Source of the DNA: Cristatella mucedo
Lineage: Eukaryota; Bryozoa; Phylactolaemata; Cristatellidae
Assembly (NCBI GenBank): GCA_009760855.2
Contig: WPIO01000112.1
Location: 78,501 to 142,500, forward strand
Direction: 5' to 3'
DNA: 64,000 nucleotides
The notes under the pieces are model-generated. The model did no database searches. It was not told the DNA's origin and saw only the letters and a program-made list of their open reading frames with translations. Shown one piece after another: positions 1 to 12,129 of the stretch. The translations under genes were made by a program, and so were the position numbers. Numbering within the stretch: the stretch's first letter is position 1; each line of letters opens with the position of its first letter.

Positions 1-3000
1 GACAGAAGCTTCACTAACTCGCTAGCTGAGTTGGATCGATTTGTGTAGCTCAGCAGAGGAGTCCTGGGAGCCTTAAAAGAAAAGTGTTTAAATGGGAGAA
101 TGGGGATACTAGTAAGTCATTCAGATCTGTTAGGCTTTCTTCCCGCGTTCATCGTTAACAGCATAGGGCCCACTGTCGTCCCCTGAGTAAATAAAATTAC
201 GTTAATGTGTGTGCAGCCTAGTCTCGCTGTTGCCTAATTGCAACAATGCACCGATTCGTCGCTCCATTGAAAAGTGCTTACGCAAAAAGTTGTGGAAGTA
301 GCCAACTTAGCAGTACTGCCGAGTTTCCATATTTGCAGAGCTCACCCTGATGCGATAAAACTCAAAAAGGAGCTAAAACCCTGTGGTATTTTTCTGTTGC
401 CCGTGTCCGATGGAATTGTCATTTTGAGGCAGGATAATAAAAAACTGAGCAGGTTGTAATATGGTGCTAGTTGACATTCTTGTACGCAATATTTAGGCGG
501 AATAGTCTTTTTCCTGTGAGCCATGCTTACCCGTGTATGATTTATTGCGCTTTTTTTATTTATTGATTAACTAAAAGTTCTACTAATCATACGTCGGGAG
601 TGTCGTATCTGCTTTTGGAATGCTTGCCTGAGCATGATAATTAAGGGTTTGGCGGGCTCCCCTAAGAAGGGCTCTTTAAAGTTCCTGGGAAGAAACTAGG
701 TTCAATTATCATGCTATAAGGAAAACTTGTTATTCTTATATAAACTGGCAATGAATTACAAGCCAGAATGGAGAGGTGTACGTATGTATTACTAGGTTAG
801 GCTAGAATTACAGCTGAGCTTGGTTGCATTCAGTGAGGATCAACTGAGGCTTTAGTAGCAGAGTACGAGCTGGCTAGAATGCAGGTAGCACGGTTAGGCG
901 ATTTCAACTCGATACAGGCTGTATCCGAATGTAAAAATGAAAAAACGAGTATATTACTTTTCTCTCAGCCAGTTTTAAAACTTTTGTTCTTGCTTTGTGA
1001 CTTCGTACTGCAAATCCACAGAGACTCTGTGTATATAGGATAGGCCTTCACTGTGGAAAGATCTCTCTGACAGTGACGGTGGAATCGTGTAAATTGTTTT
1101 CTAAAAACTTAATGATAAGCATTAACTGCAAAAATAGCTATGGTAATCCTCCACATTTTGCAATGCTTTCACTTGCAGTTTACAGTAAATTCTTGACGAA
1201 ACTAATAGGTCAATTATTTTCCGAATTCGTAGTAAGTAGATTGAACGAAATTGAGTCTCTCAACTCTTCCTGGGCGATTGGCATCCTCTCTTGGCCTTAC
1301 TTTTTTTTCTAAGTCAACTTCTTCGAGTCTGTCTGTAAATAACTCATCGCTAAACCAATTTGCCATGCTACAACACCATACTAAAACACCTTCCGGATCA
1401 CGTTGAGCTCTTAGCACGTGGTGCCTCGGCGATCTGTTTTCACCCGCCATATGGAAACGTTAACATGTCCGTAGTAGCAGTAACAGTCCTTAGTTTTTCT
1501 GAAATGATCATTTGTAGGTGACTCATTTCAAAAAGCCTAACTAAACATTTGAAATTCAGTGGTTTACTATTCTCTCGGCTGTTTGCATGCTTGCCTTGCT
1601 ACCATTTCTATTCGATACACTGCAACTAGTCGTCACCCAATAAGTTAGTGATTCATATACTAATTGAATGTTGATGTCAAATTCTACTCAAAATAGATAG
1701 CCAAGATCTTGGTCGAAACTACAATTATTAGGCTTTACAATGACATGCGGATAAGGCCATATTTGCAAGGTACTCGTGACACTTGAAGTAGCACTTCATA
1801 CTGCTTACTACCAGGTTCTTGCCAACCGTCTACCCAAATTCATAAGTAACATTGGCTCAGTTCTAAAGGAGGCTACTGGCTAACTTGGTGAGAGATTATG
1901 AAATGTTAACTACAATGAATTTCAGTCATCCGGAAAGCCCCTAATGCAGAATGTATCCGTCTGTAACTTCACAAAACTACTTAGAGAAAACAATTGCTAT
2001 TTAGGTGAGCTTTCTATAGAGCACTCTCTGCCTCGGGGTTCATTATCAGAGTTAATTCTTTTCACAATCAATAGGTATCCGTTGGCATTCATCTCTACAC
2101 AAAGCATTCTATGACACATTTTCAGTCTCGGGCCCTCGTTCTCGGGACCTCGTTCTAAGGCGATGCTATCGATGCTCACTTGTTGGTCTTCATTTCTTGG
2201 CTTATAGCACGTGACTCTACTTATCCTTCTACCCTTCTACACCTTGCTACTTTTAGGGCTCACTTATTTTCCTTAGTGATTTCTTTGATGTACAAATGTT
2301 CTAGCACAAATGAAATTGGCATTCGGATGAACAAATAATTTCATGACGCTTAAAGATGATCAGACCAATCGTCTGGCACTAGGAAATCCTAACGTCAGAC
2401 CAAACCTTTTGGACCTGACGCTCATGATTGATTCATCTCGGATCGCTCCAATAACGTCTGCCTGTAATCGTGGTGCACTAATCCAGAACGACTTAGCATT
2501 AACTGAGCACACTCTATAAGCTGTCTAATTGGCCTAATTTAGCCTAGGAATGTCACCATCTTAACTGCCTACAAATATAGTAGCGGGACTTCTAAGTCAG
2601 GAGCTTGTTTCCGGCTAAGTATTACCTCTGATGAACCTTCATATTCAAGGTCCTAGCTATTAGGACGTTCTATCAGGCCGGATTTTCCTGCGCCCATTAA
2701 TCTTACCTTTTTCGCTCCACTGTGCTGTGGAGCGTACCCGAGCACTATTCAACACAATTTGGCAGCGACCTGTCCTACCAAATAATCGCTTTAAGTGTCT
2801 TTGAGTGACACTTTGAGGGCTGGCCTAAACATAACTGCTCATGGGTTGGGCATTCTTGAAAAGTTCGTTTCACCATCGGTTAATGAACCACATTCGGAAA
2901 GTTGTAATAAAGTGCGATAGGGATGAATTTTTCTTAGGTTGCCTGGTAAAGGAACTTTTTCTAGGCACACATTTATAGACAACTGCAGAGGGAAAGAGAT

Positions 3001-3477
3001 ACAGGCGTTATACTTCCTAATCTGGCTTTTGTCTGAAATCTACGATAAAGCTAGACACACACCATATGTTGACCAAACTCATGTCTATCCTAGGTTCCCT
3101 CGTTTTACTCAGTCGGAGGCAAGCATACAATATAATTAGCTGATGCTGATACCCAAGATCAAGTTAACCAATTTAATCTTTAAATATTTAAGTGGTGATT
3201 AGAAATCTTTTTAAGACATTACATAGCACCCTCAAAAAACTTTATCTATTTTAATGTACTTTCTGCAGGCTGTAATAAAGCACCATACTCAAATGGCAGG
3301 TGGTAACATGCCCATTTCCAGCGAGTATAATATATATAGAGGTAGGATGTACCGTTTCAATAGGTAAATATGGTAAGTGATCATATGCTCAATATTCGGC
3401 CATTAACATAAGACGAAAGCATCACCAAAATCTAGCATGTGCTGCGACTGACAGGTGCATTATAGCTTGTTTTTTAA
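1..3477. other. No gene or repeat recognised
   Basis: Only short open frames are present, none resembling a known protein. I see no tRNA-like boxes, LINE motifs or long microsatellites. Base composition is AT-rich and unremarkable. It may hold introns or old unrecognisable repeats. Confidence 0.5.
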
Positions 3478-4096
3478 CGTAGTCAAGCCTGAGGCTGTCG
3501 GGAAGTCAGTCTGGCTTTGGCTTATTAATACGTTCAATGCTTTGGCAGTGTACGAACTAAAAGCACGGTATCTTAAGGTTTTGTGACAGAACGGCTAAAC
3601 CAGTTTTGTTAGACATCAACTGGTGTGCTCCCAATGCCGGTAGGGTGTAGGTCTGATAGGTAGGCTGGGGCCAGAGAATGGAGAGACCAAAACGTCAGCA
3701 GCTACAATTTGAAGTTGATACGCTGCTTGATTGGGAGCCAGTGCAAACCAGAGAAAAGTGTTGTCATGTGGCAACTGTGATGCTCATGGTAGGCAAGCCT
3801 GGCTATAGATTTTTGCAACAACTGCAAGTGTCAGACTGCACAGGATGGCGGAACAGCTAGCTTTGAGTCGGACAGGTCGAGAATGGAAGTCTCAGATGAA
3901 CAAAAGATTTGGATGTGGTATCGCCGTTTGAGCAGGCCTGAATTTTGCAATTATACTTAGCTGAAAGTAGGTAAACTTGACAGATGAGCTGATATGGTTG
4001 TCTTATGAAAGGTCCGTTTAGAAAGAGACGCCTACATGCAGTGGAGATGCTACGGAGATAGCTTGAGGAGCCAAACCTTTTTCAATCTATTAAATG
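3478..4096 (-). mobile_element. LINE I (L2/CR1-like) fragment, antisense
   Basis: The minus strand reads the C-terminal part of the LINE I ORF2: a degraded form of the QLVQNSAARLV region, then the downstream loss-of-similarity region toward the stop. It aligns by eye with the better copies at 26268-26975 and 57700-58300. Frameshifts and stops make it non-functional. Both ends are truncated and no (ATT)n tail is retained. Confidence 0.75.
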
Positions 4097-4776
4097 AGCT
4101 GGAATTGAAGTTTTAGCATTGTTTAGTGATACTGAAATGATTATTTGCATTGAGTGGAATGTCCTTAAAGAAACTTGGAGAAGAAGACGGTAATTACGTT
4201 TTGAGCCAGAAGATTTTCTTGGATTGATTTCAAACCTTGCTACGGCTAGGGATTCAGTGAAGTATATCTTAGTTAATTTTAAGCTTTTTCATATATAGGA
4301 ACTACACAACTAGTCTCCAATTGATTTGGGACTGATTAGAGATCGTAATGAATCCATAGACTCTGTTGTGTAAGGGATATCAGGGCATGATGAATGATAT
4401 TTTCAGATAGTTGGGCGCTCGAGGAGCGGAAGCAAGTGACCTACAAGCATCACCAAAGCTAGTAGTAAGATCTTGGCAGAGAAATATCTATCATTTATTC
4501 TCCTCACTGAGGGTCGACTTTTTATAATGCCACATAAAAATTAACGTGCTAGCGGAAAACCCGGGCACACCTGAAATTTCTGCTAACCACAGTAGAATGT
4601 ATACGTATCTATATTCAAATAACTTTTTTAAACAGTTTATCCTGCGCGAAATTTAGGGACATTCATTAAAACAATACCTTATTTTTAGTTAGTTTGAAGT
4701 TATTTTTAACTCCGATCAGATGCCCAATGCCCAGCCCCGTTAATCCCCCTTTCGACATCTAATCATAAGTAAATTT

Positions 4777-6270
4777 CTACAACACGAGACTAGCTGACAT
4801 GCTCGACGAGTTTGCACCTCTGATTAAGCGCCCTGTGCACTGTCGCCCAGACGGCTCGTGGTTTACCGCAGCCATTGAACTAGCCATTTCTGGTAACCGA
4901 GAGCTTGAAAAGTATACAAATATCAGGACTGACTGACCAACGACAGGCATACGAGGACTATTGTAGATGATAAAAATTGATTCTAGCAAAGGCCAAGTCT
5001 AGCTTCTGCAAAAACATTGTTAAATCACATATGTACAATCCAAAATTCTGATGACTGCCATCAACCATCTTAACCTATCCCACGTTAGCTCCTTACCTAT
5101 TGATCCTTTTGATTATATAGCTGATCGCTTCTTTAAGTTATCAAGTGCATTATTGTTACTATTATTACTATTATTTGTCAACAAGATAGGCAACATTTGT
5201 CAACAAGATCAGGGAGTACATCCCTCTGGTGGCAGCATCTCCCTGGAGTCTTGTCCCTCAATTTAACGCAACATCTCAATATATACATACATAGAGGACA
5301 CAGGTGACCTCATCTTGAAGCTTGTATCCCAATTGAAGACGACAACTAGTCCTTTAGACCCTATTCCCACTGCCCTACTTCTAGGATGTATAGATCTGCT
5401 GCTGCCACGCATAAAAAACATCGTAAATATTTCACAAGCCTGAGGTCATGTCCCGGTATTTTCTAGAAAACAATAGTCTGCTCACTACTCAAGAAAACAA
5501 GACTAGACCAAGTGAGCTTGAGCCACTTCCGCCCAGTCTCACTTCTGCATTCCTACCAAAGTCACAGGTACGAGTCGTGGCAGACCAGCTGAACTTATAT
5601 ATTGGGACTTCAAACATTGCTAGTACGTTAGAGTCTGGTTTTAGAGCTAATCACTCCACAGAGTCGGCATTGCTTCGGATGTATAACGACCTACTTAGGA
5701 ATGGTGGCTTAGGTTGAGCATCTCTGCTTGTTTTGCACGAGTTATCGGCAGCTTTTGATATTGTCGATCACCAAGTCCTTCTTGAGCGCCTCTTATCTCT
5801 TCTGGGCATCACTGGCGCTGCATTGTAATGGTTCAGGTTCTTTGTCAGCGAGAAGACATTGGAGTATTGATTTGAATGGAAACAGATCATCCGAAGAACA
5901 TCTGTAGTATGGGGTGCTCTGTGCTTGGTCCTGTTCTTTTAGTGGTTTATGCTCTCCCACTTGCCGATGTGATTGCCAGGCGCAATCTAGGCTTTCATTT
6001 CTACACAGATGATACTCAGCTGTACCTTTGCTTTGATCCCTCCCAGCCTTCGAGCACCTAATATTCTTTCAACTCACTTCCTTAATGTTTCCGTGACCTC
6101 TGGACATGGATTGCAGCAAACTTTCGTAAACTTAATGAAGATAAAACCAACTTAATAGTTATGGGCACACCGAATGTGATTCAGATATCTGAAATTTTAA
6201 CGTTCATAATCGGCTCCGAAAGTGTATCTCTCGTTGAATCTGCACGAATTAGATAAAGCCTGGATTATAT
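4777..6270 (+). mobile_element. LINE I copy, degraded reverse transcriptase region
   Basis: The copy starts in the linker upstream of the RT and runs through it. Recognisable pieces are FRANHSTESALLRMYND, AAFDIVDHQVLLERL, GCSVLGPVLL, the RT active-site block FHFYTDDTQLYL (usual form YADD, here TDD) and the thumb region near 6130-6240. There are several frameshifts and stops. The endonuclease is absent. The copy contains an extra (ATT)-rich stretch near 5145-5180 and is cut off at 6270 by a foreign segment. Confidence 0.85.
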
Positions 6271-6994
6271 TGTACCCAAGCTAGGTTCGGTTGGCTGGGA
6301 CCGGACGGTTGTAATTAGGGTCACGGGCTAAGCCAGGGTCGGACCTACGGCATGGCCGGATGTGTGTGGTGACGAGAGGTCACCGAGGCTCTTGGGTACG
6401 GGAAGTTGGCCCAGTAAGTCGTTGTGTTGGAGGCTCATGGTCTCACCCAGTTTGCACCTGGATTCATGCAGGCGTGCTCCGGCGATGCTGCCACGCACGC
6501 AAGGCAACGAGTACCCAAGGCCCGAGCGGAGCTGGATAGCTCGCTCGTTGTTGACTTGTATATTCTGTGTTCCCCGTGTAGCGTGTTCGTGACCCCCTCC
6601 CCGTGTGTTGACGTCTTTCGGTGGAAGCTTACAATGTGTTAGTTGTCGACTCGGACTAGCCTAGCAGTTACTCAGCCAGCCGGATTTTGGATGGCGTACG
6701 CTCGTACTGTTGGATTCGTAGTCGGTACAACGACAGTACTGCAGAAGCCGACTGACCCCAACTAACACGTTTGTTCGCGCTTGCTGGGTCGTCTTGTGCC
6801 CCCCCCCATAGTGTACTGTGTATAAGACCCTCCCTGTAGACTTGTCTAGTTCCCCTTTTATTGTTGGCGCATGCGTTATTATAAAGAGGTTTAACCTGAC
6901 GGCCGCTCGTCTTACCCTAGCTCAGCAGCATGGCAAGCGGTAGCGCGGCCGGGTTTGGCAGGAATTAGCCTCTGACCCCTGGAACTTGGTTACA
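6271..6994 (+). mobile_element. Possible solo LTR or other inserted element
   Basis: This 724-bp GC-richer block separates a LINE I fragment from a LINE II fragment. It begins TGTACCC and ends GGTTACA, an imperfect TG...CA inverted terminus as in LTRs. It has a TATA-like TATAAG at 6821-6826 and an AT-rich TTATAAAGAGG further on, an order that would suit U3-R-U5. No clear target duplication is visible and no second copy lies in the window, so the LTR reading is inference. Confidence 0.35.
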
Positions 6995-8722
6995 TGATTA
7001 AGAGATCCTTGCTGACTATCACCCAGTTTCCCGTCTTCCTATTTGTCAAAGATTCTTGCAATAATTGTCGCTAAGTAACTTTTTTCACATAGTACTAATG
7101 AATGTCAGAAATAAATAAATAATGAATGTCAGAAACATTTCAATCAGGGTTCAAGTAGCAGCAGTCCGCTGAAACTGCTCTCCTTCGCGTTAACGATGAC
7201 ATTCTATGTGGCAACGATGACGGAAATGTCACTGCCCTAGCTCTGCTAGATCTATCAGCTGCCTTCGATACCATTGATTGCCGTAATGGCTCACTAGGTA
7301 AGGCGGTTGCTTTTCACGACCTCGGCCCCGAGGTCGAGGGTTCGAATCCTGTGGTGGGCGATCCTTTATCGCGACTGCAAGCGGTGGTGATAGCCGTAAA
7401 GGCTCTTCTGTCGCTATACAAAATGAGGCTGTTGAATGATATCCTACTTGAACTATTGAGAACAGCATACAATCCCACAGACGAGGCACTAGCATGGCTT
7501 AAATCGTTCTTGTTTGATCGTGTTCAAGCCGTGTCGTGTGGGGTCAGGTCTCTCCCACGAGACCAGTCACCTGTGAGTCACCAGTTCCTCAACGGTTTGT
7601 CGTCCGTCCCATGCTGCTCTCCATTTGTACTTGACACCTGGGAAAAGTGATTATGGCCCGTGGAATAGGATATCACTTTTTTATGACGATACTCAGCTGT
7701 ATTTGTCATTCAAATCGTTGGTATATGCTGCAGCAACTGATAAACAGAGTGCTGCGTTGCCATCATTCATTCCTGGATGTCGGAAAATTTCTAAAAGTGA
7801 ATTAGCAATAAAACCGAACTGCTGCTCATAGGAAACATTGAGTGTTTGGCTTGATTTGAAAGCTTTGCTCTTCTAATAGGTGATGCTGCTGTGCGACCAT
7901 CACCACGTGCTCAAAATTTAGGTGCCGTTTTCGACAGCTGCCTAAATTTTAAAAGCTTCATTCAGAAGACTGCTTCTACAGCTAGCCATCACGTCCGATC
8001 CCTATCTAAGATAAGGACTGGTCATCCAAAGTGGCATGAAAAAACTTTAACTGGCTCCTTAGTTCTTTCTCGGCTTGATGATTGCAATTGCCTTTTGGCT
8101 GAGCAATCAAAAAGCAACTAGGTCACTGCAAATGGCTGTGAATATGGCTGGAAGTCTAGTTCAAGTCCCAAAGGTTTTACCACGTGTCTGCTTTGCTAAA
8201 TGAGCTAGGATGACTGCCGGTTGATCAACGGATACAGAGAACAGTTCTTACACTGACCCACAAGGCTTGTATGGCTTGGCACCTCCACAGTTAGCCTAAC
8301 TGCTGCACCTGTTTCAGCCTCCTCATGCACTCAGGTCCTGTATGGACAATCAATTAGCTGTTTTATTCCTCCGCCTAAAGACCAGACCGTTGGCGACAGA
8401 AGCTTTAGCTCTGCAGGTCCTAGACTGTGGAACTCGCTTCCACAATTCTTATGCAATGACAACAACTCTCATGCTGCCGACTATGACTCATCCTTTTAAG
8501 CGGTCCTGTGCTGCTACTGCCATGTTACTCACTACCTCAACTGTTCTCCTGACTCTGCTATGCTTCTCACTTTCTCTTTGTTGCATGATTTGAAGTATCT
8601 TGGCTTCCGAATGCGTATTGAAAGCCGCGTATGCTGTTAGTGGGCTATACAGAACTCCCCTGCGTAACATTCACATAGTCTTTGCGAATATGTTAAGTTA
8701 TAGAGATACGTTACATTGCTAA
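6995..8722 (+). mobile_element. LINE II (CR1/L2-like) copy, 5'-truncated, interrupted by a SINE
   Basis: Frames read YHPVSRLP, ETALLRVNDDI, LALLDLSAAFDTID, then after the SINE insertion ILLELLRTAYN, EALAWLKSFL, DDTQLYLSF, the C-terminal LGAVFDSCLNF and QKTASTASHHVRSLSKIR blocks, and the 3' part around LCLQVLDCGTR. The 3' end near 8690-8722 carries the family's GAGATACGTTACATT-type terminus. Stops and frameshifts are common, so it is dead. This family is clearly distinct from LINE I in its C-terminus and 3' end. Confidence 0.8.
7283..7440 (+). mobile_element. SINE-A copy (tRNA-derived)
   Basis: A box-like TGGCTCACTAGGTAAGG is followed by a perfect B box GGTTCGAATCC and then the SINE-A body ending GCTATACAAAATGAGGCTG. 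It sits inside the RT of the LINE II copy, exactly between codons for DTIDC and ILLELL, so it arrived after that LINE. No clear target duplication is seen. Confidence 0.85.
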
Positions 8723-9372
8723 ACTTAGGTATGCTGTTCCAAGGTGACCTTTCATTAGACGACAACTTCAGCTCTGCAGTCTAGTGTGCTTAGTTTCAGC
8801 TACGTAACACAGCTAAAATGTGGGCTTACCTTGACAAGGATACCAAATCTAATTGGGTCCCTGCATTAGTCATATCGTGTCACGACTTTTGAAACTCACT
8901 TCATGCTGGTCTACCTGCCGGTGCAATCAAGCAATTACAGCCGGTCAAACTCTGCAGCTAAGCTTTTCTGTCCAAAGCGTAGCAGTTGACAGATCACACC
9001 ATATCTCGCCAGCCTGCACGGGCTCCAAGTCAAGCTACCCATCGACTAGCAGGTTCAGTCACTCACTTTTACGTCACGACATCGGCTGACTGGAATACAT
9101 GTTAAAAGAAACTAAAAATGCATCCATCTATTACAGCATTTAGTGGGTCCATGTGATTCTTCTTCTGTGCTCTTATGCGTGCTAACATGCTGTCACTAAC
9201 CATATTTACATGCTCACCCGTTTGCATATCACCTCTAACCACGTTATGCTTGAGCATGCTACCACTAACAATTCGATCATGCTTCCTTTGAAGCAAGTGT
9301 AAAGTTGCTAGAAAGAGATTGAGTTCTTTTAGGACGCTATAGTAAATGTGGTATTATTGTTAGTCTTATTGT
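8723..9372 (+). mobile_element. LINE I 3' fragment
   Basis: It contains degraded thumb/C-terminal coding sequence and then the LINE I 3' untranslated region (TTTAGTGGGTCC, GTGCTTATGCGTGCTAACA-like, AGAGATTGAGTTCT) and a decayed ATT tail near 9350. Many indels show it is old. Confidence 0.8.
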
Positions 9373-10631
9373 AGAATCTACTCTGGTCAGCTTTCCTTGA
9401 ACGCCAATAAATTTGAATCTTTTCAACGTCTTTTTGGTGAGTTCGCATTTCATGTCACGTAATTAACCAGAGGTTATACAAACCGTTGACCATGATTGCC
9501 TTTCTGTGCTCTTTTTAATGATTTTCTAAGCTTGGTGCCTTCCTTGCCATTGAGAACTTTTGTTTGCTGCTTCTCTTGCTAAAAGTTGTGCCGAGTCTAG
9601 ATATAGATTTTTATTTTTGTAAATTATGTACGTAGGAAAGCAATCAAAAGAACTCTTATGTTTATTAATATATAATCGTGGCTATATTAAACTCTTAAAG
9701 CTGTCAACCATCTTAGCCACATCCTTGATTAAAGCTCTTTTTGCCTAATCTTCTTCCTCTGCAAAAGCTTACATCCACTTATTGTATTCGTTTCGAAAGC
9801 CAGTTGACAATGTACAGTGTTATTCCCCACTCAGTATATGAGCCACGTTCTGGTTTATATCATTAAGATTGGGATTTGACTCGAGTACGTGTTTAGAAAT
9901 TCATAACCGAGTTTTGTTAGCCCCGTGTCGAACGCTATAGGAAGAATAGTCTCCGTAGCTCTATCCGACGGCGTCCTTGACCGGCAAGACAGAGGGGTTG
10001 TGGGATTGTTTCCCCACAAGGCAAAATTTTTTTACGTCGTACACGCTCGGCAGGATGCCTCTGATTGCTATATTGCTTGAAAATCATAGTTTAATTGACT
10101 AAATAATTATTTCGCAGGCAACGTCGCTAGCAGTTGTCTACCGGTAGCCTGAGGCCTAAATGAGTGCACATACCACACACGCGAGACTTCTTTTGATTAT
10201 CCAAGAGCCAAGTCCAGAGAGTTTTCCAGCTCCATCCGCGCTTTCGCTCGATGCGCTTACCAATTACCAACCTGCTTTTATCATAAGTCTCTCGATAAAA
10301 AGTGTCAAGTTTGACTTATACGTTACTAGGACTAGGGGCGAACCTCATTTCCGGTCGACGTCAACTGTCCTCGCTATGCTGGTGTCGACTCCCAGCCACT
10401 TGGCAGTCTCTGGGCTGGCACCAGAGGTGAGACGTTTTGATAAGCCGCGTTTTAACAAAATCTTGCGAGCCTATGATGACAGGGTATCTTAGCTGTATAA
10501 CTGGAAGTTAAGAGGTACATCAAGGGTATGGGGGCACGGACAAACGAGGATAGTTGCACCAAAGACCACGAGTAGATGAAACTTTACCTGAAGCAATCAG
10601 GAGACGGCGACGTCAGCAGCGGCAGCGTTGG
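9373..10631. other. No supported feature
   Basis: The longest frame (10160-10492 plus, 110 codons) has no recognisable domain, and its composition is consistent with chance. I see no repeats. Confidence 0.4.
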
Positions 10632-11046
10632 CTCTGAATACCGAATACCTCGTACAAACCTCAAATCTTTTAGAGACCGTGCATTTAGTTCGTGTGCTCC
10701 CGAAGCCTGAAACTTACTCCCGACTTGCGTCACAACATGCCATGACTTGACCACATTTTAAAATAACTTAAAAACACACCTATTTATTACAGCATTTAGT
10801 GGGTCCCTGGGATTCGTCCTTGATGTGTTTATGCGTGCTGACACTGTACATGCTGCCACTAACCACATATGCATGCTGACCCTATGCATGCCACCCGTGA
10901 CCACGTTGTTCATGTTGTTTATCAAGCATGATATTTCTCACGATTCAATCGCGTTTCCCTTTGCAGCAAACGTAAAGCACCTAGTGAGAGATTGAGTTCT
11001 CTGAGGGCACTTTATCAACTGCATTATTATTCTCATTATTAACTTT
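10632..11046 (+). mobile_element. LINE I 3' end fragment
   Basis: It starts at the EIPRTNLKSF-type C-terminal coding end and continues through the LINE I 3' UTR to GGCACTTTATCAACTGC and a short (ATT)n tail. It is heavily 5'-truncated. Confidence 0.85.
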
Positions 11047-11224
11047 TGACTGGTTAGTCTCAGCGGCCTAGCAAAGGGTGGGCAGTGGGCAGGGGGATAT
11101 AAGTCCCCGGGTGCCAATGCTAAGGAGACGCCAAGAGCAAACTGAATTGCGCTAGATTTTATTTTTTTTAACTTCTACATGTGAGAATACCAATCTTGAG
11201 TTCAAGCAAGTTATTGGTTCATTA

Positions 11225-11470
11225 GACTTGACTGGACTCGACTCGACTCGACTCGACTCGACTCGACTCGACTCGACTCGACTCGACTCGACTCGACTCG
11301 ACTCGACTCGACTCGACTCGACTCGACTCGACTCGACTCGACTGGACTGGACTGGACTCGACTCGACTGGACTCGACTGGACTGGACTCGACTGGACTCG
11401 ACTGGACTGGACTCGACTGGACTGGACTGGATTGGACTGGACTGGACTAGACTGGACCTGACTGGACTGG
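11225..11470. repeat. Pentanucleotide array (ACTCG)n / (ACTGG)n
   Basis: About 49 tandem 5-bp units. The first part is a nearly uniform run of about 22 ACTCG units. The second part mixes ACTCG and ACTGG with rare ATTGG and ACTAG units. It lies between two LINE I 3' fragments. Long open frames over it are an artefact of 5-bp periodicity. Confidence 0.97.
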
Positions 11471-11837
11471 GCCATTCTGATTATGCTTCCAAATCCTGGA
11501 ACTCACTCCCAACTGGCATCAAATCTCCTGACTTGTCCACATTTTAAAAGAAACTAAAAACGCACCTAGTTATTACAGCATTTAGTGGGTCCCTGTGATT
11601 CGTCCTTGATGTGCTTATGCGTGCTGACACTGTGCATGCTGCAACTAACCACACTTGCATGCTGACCCTGTGCATGTCACCCCTAACCCTGTTACTCATG
11701 CTGTCTATCAAGCATGCTATTACTCACCATTTGATCGTGTTTCCTTCGCAGCAAATGTAAAGTGCCTAGAGAGAGATCGAGTTCTCTGAGGGCGCTTTGT
11801 CAAGTGTATTTTAATTATCATTATTATCATTGCTAGC
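11471..11837 (+). mobile_element. LINE I 3' end fragment
   Basis: It begins at codons for AWNSLP-like sequence just after the pentamer array and runs through the 3' UTR (TTTAGTGGGTCCCTGTGATT) to AGAGATCGAGTTCTCTGAGG and a decayed ATT tail at 11810-11830. Confidence 0.88.
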
Positions 11838-12129
11838 TGAGCTGATTAAGCTTGTTCATCGACATTGACCAGTCTGTATCCGTTTCTCTGGCGCAGCTCA
11901 CGCGACGACACGGAAACACAGAGGGGCTTTGACCACAGGTGTATTCCGCTGGTGCTCGCAGCTCATGAAGCACGTGTCTATTAACCTATCCGTCGGCGTT
12001 CCAACTGCCCGCCCTGTCCGCTCGCCCCATCCTGCCCACCATAGGCGGGCTTCGTCGCGAAAGGGCGAGCCCGGCCTGCTACGTCGCGTCAAGGGCTAGC
12101 CTGAGTGTAATGGCTAACCACCGACATAC

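Noticed and set aside
10160-10492. 110-codon plus-strand frame.
   Set aside because: Unrecognised, no supporting signals, and composition is not protein-like.
11152-11475. Long open frames with Gln/Ser/Val or Leu/Asp/Ser repeats.
   Set aside because: They are produced by the 5-bp array, which stays open by periodicity.
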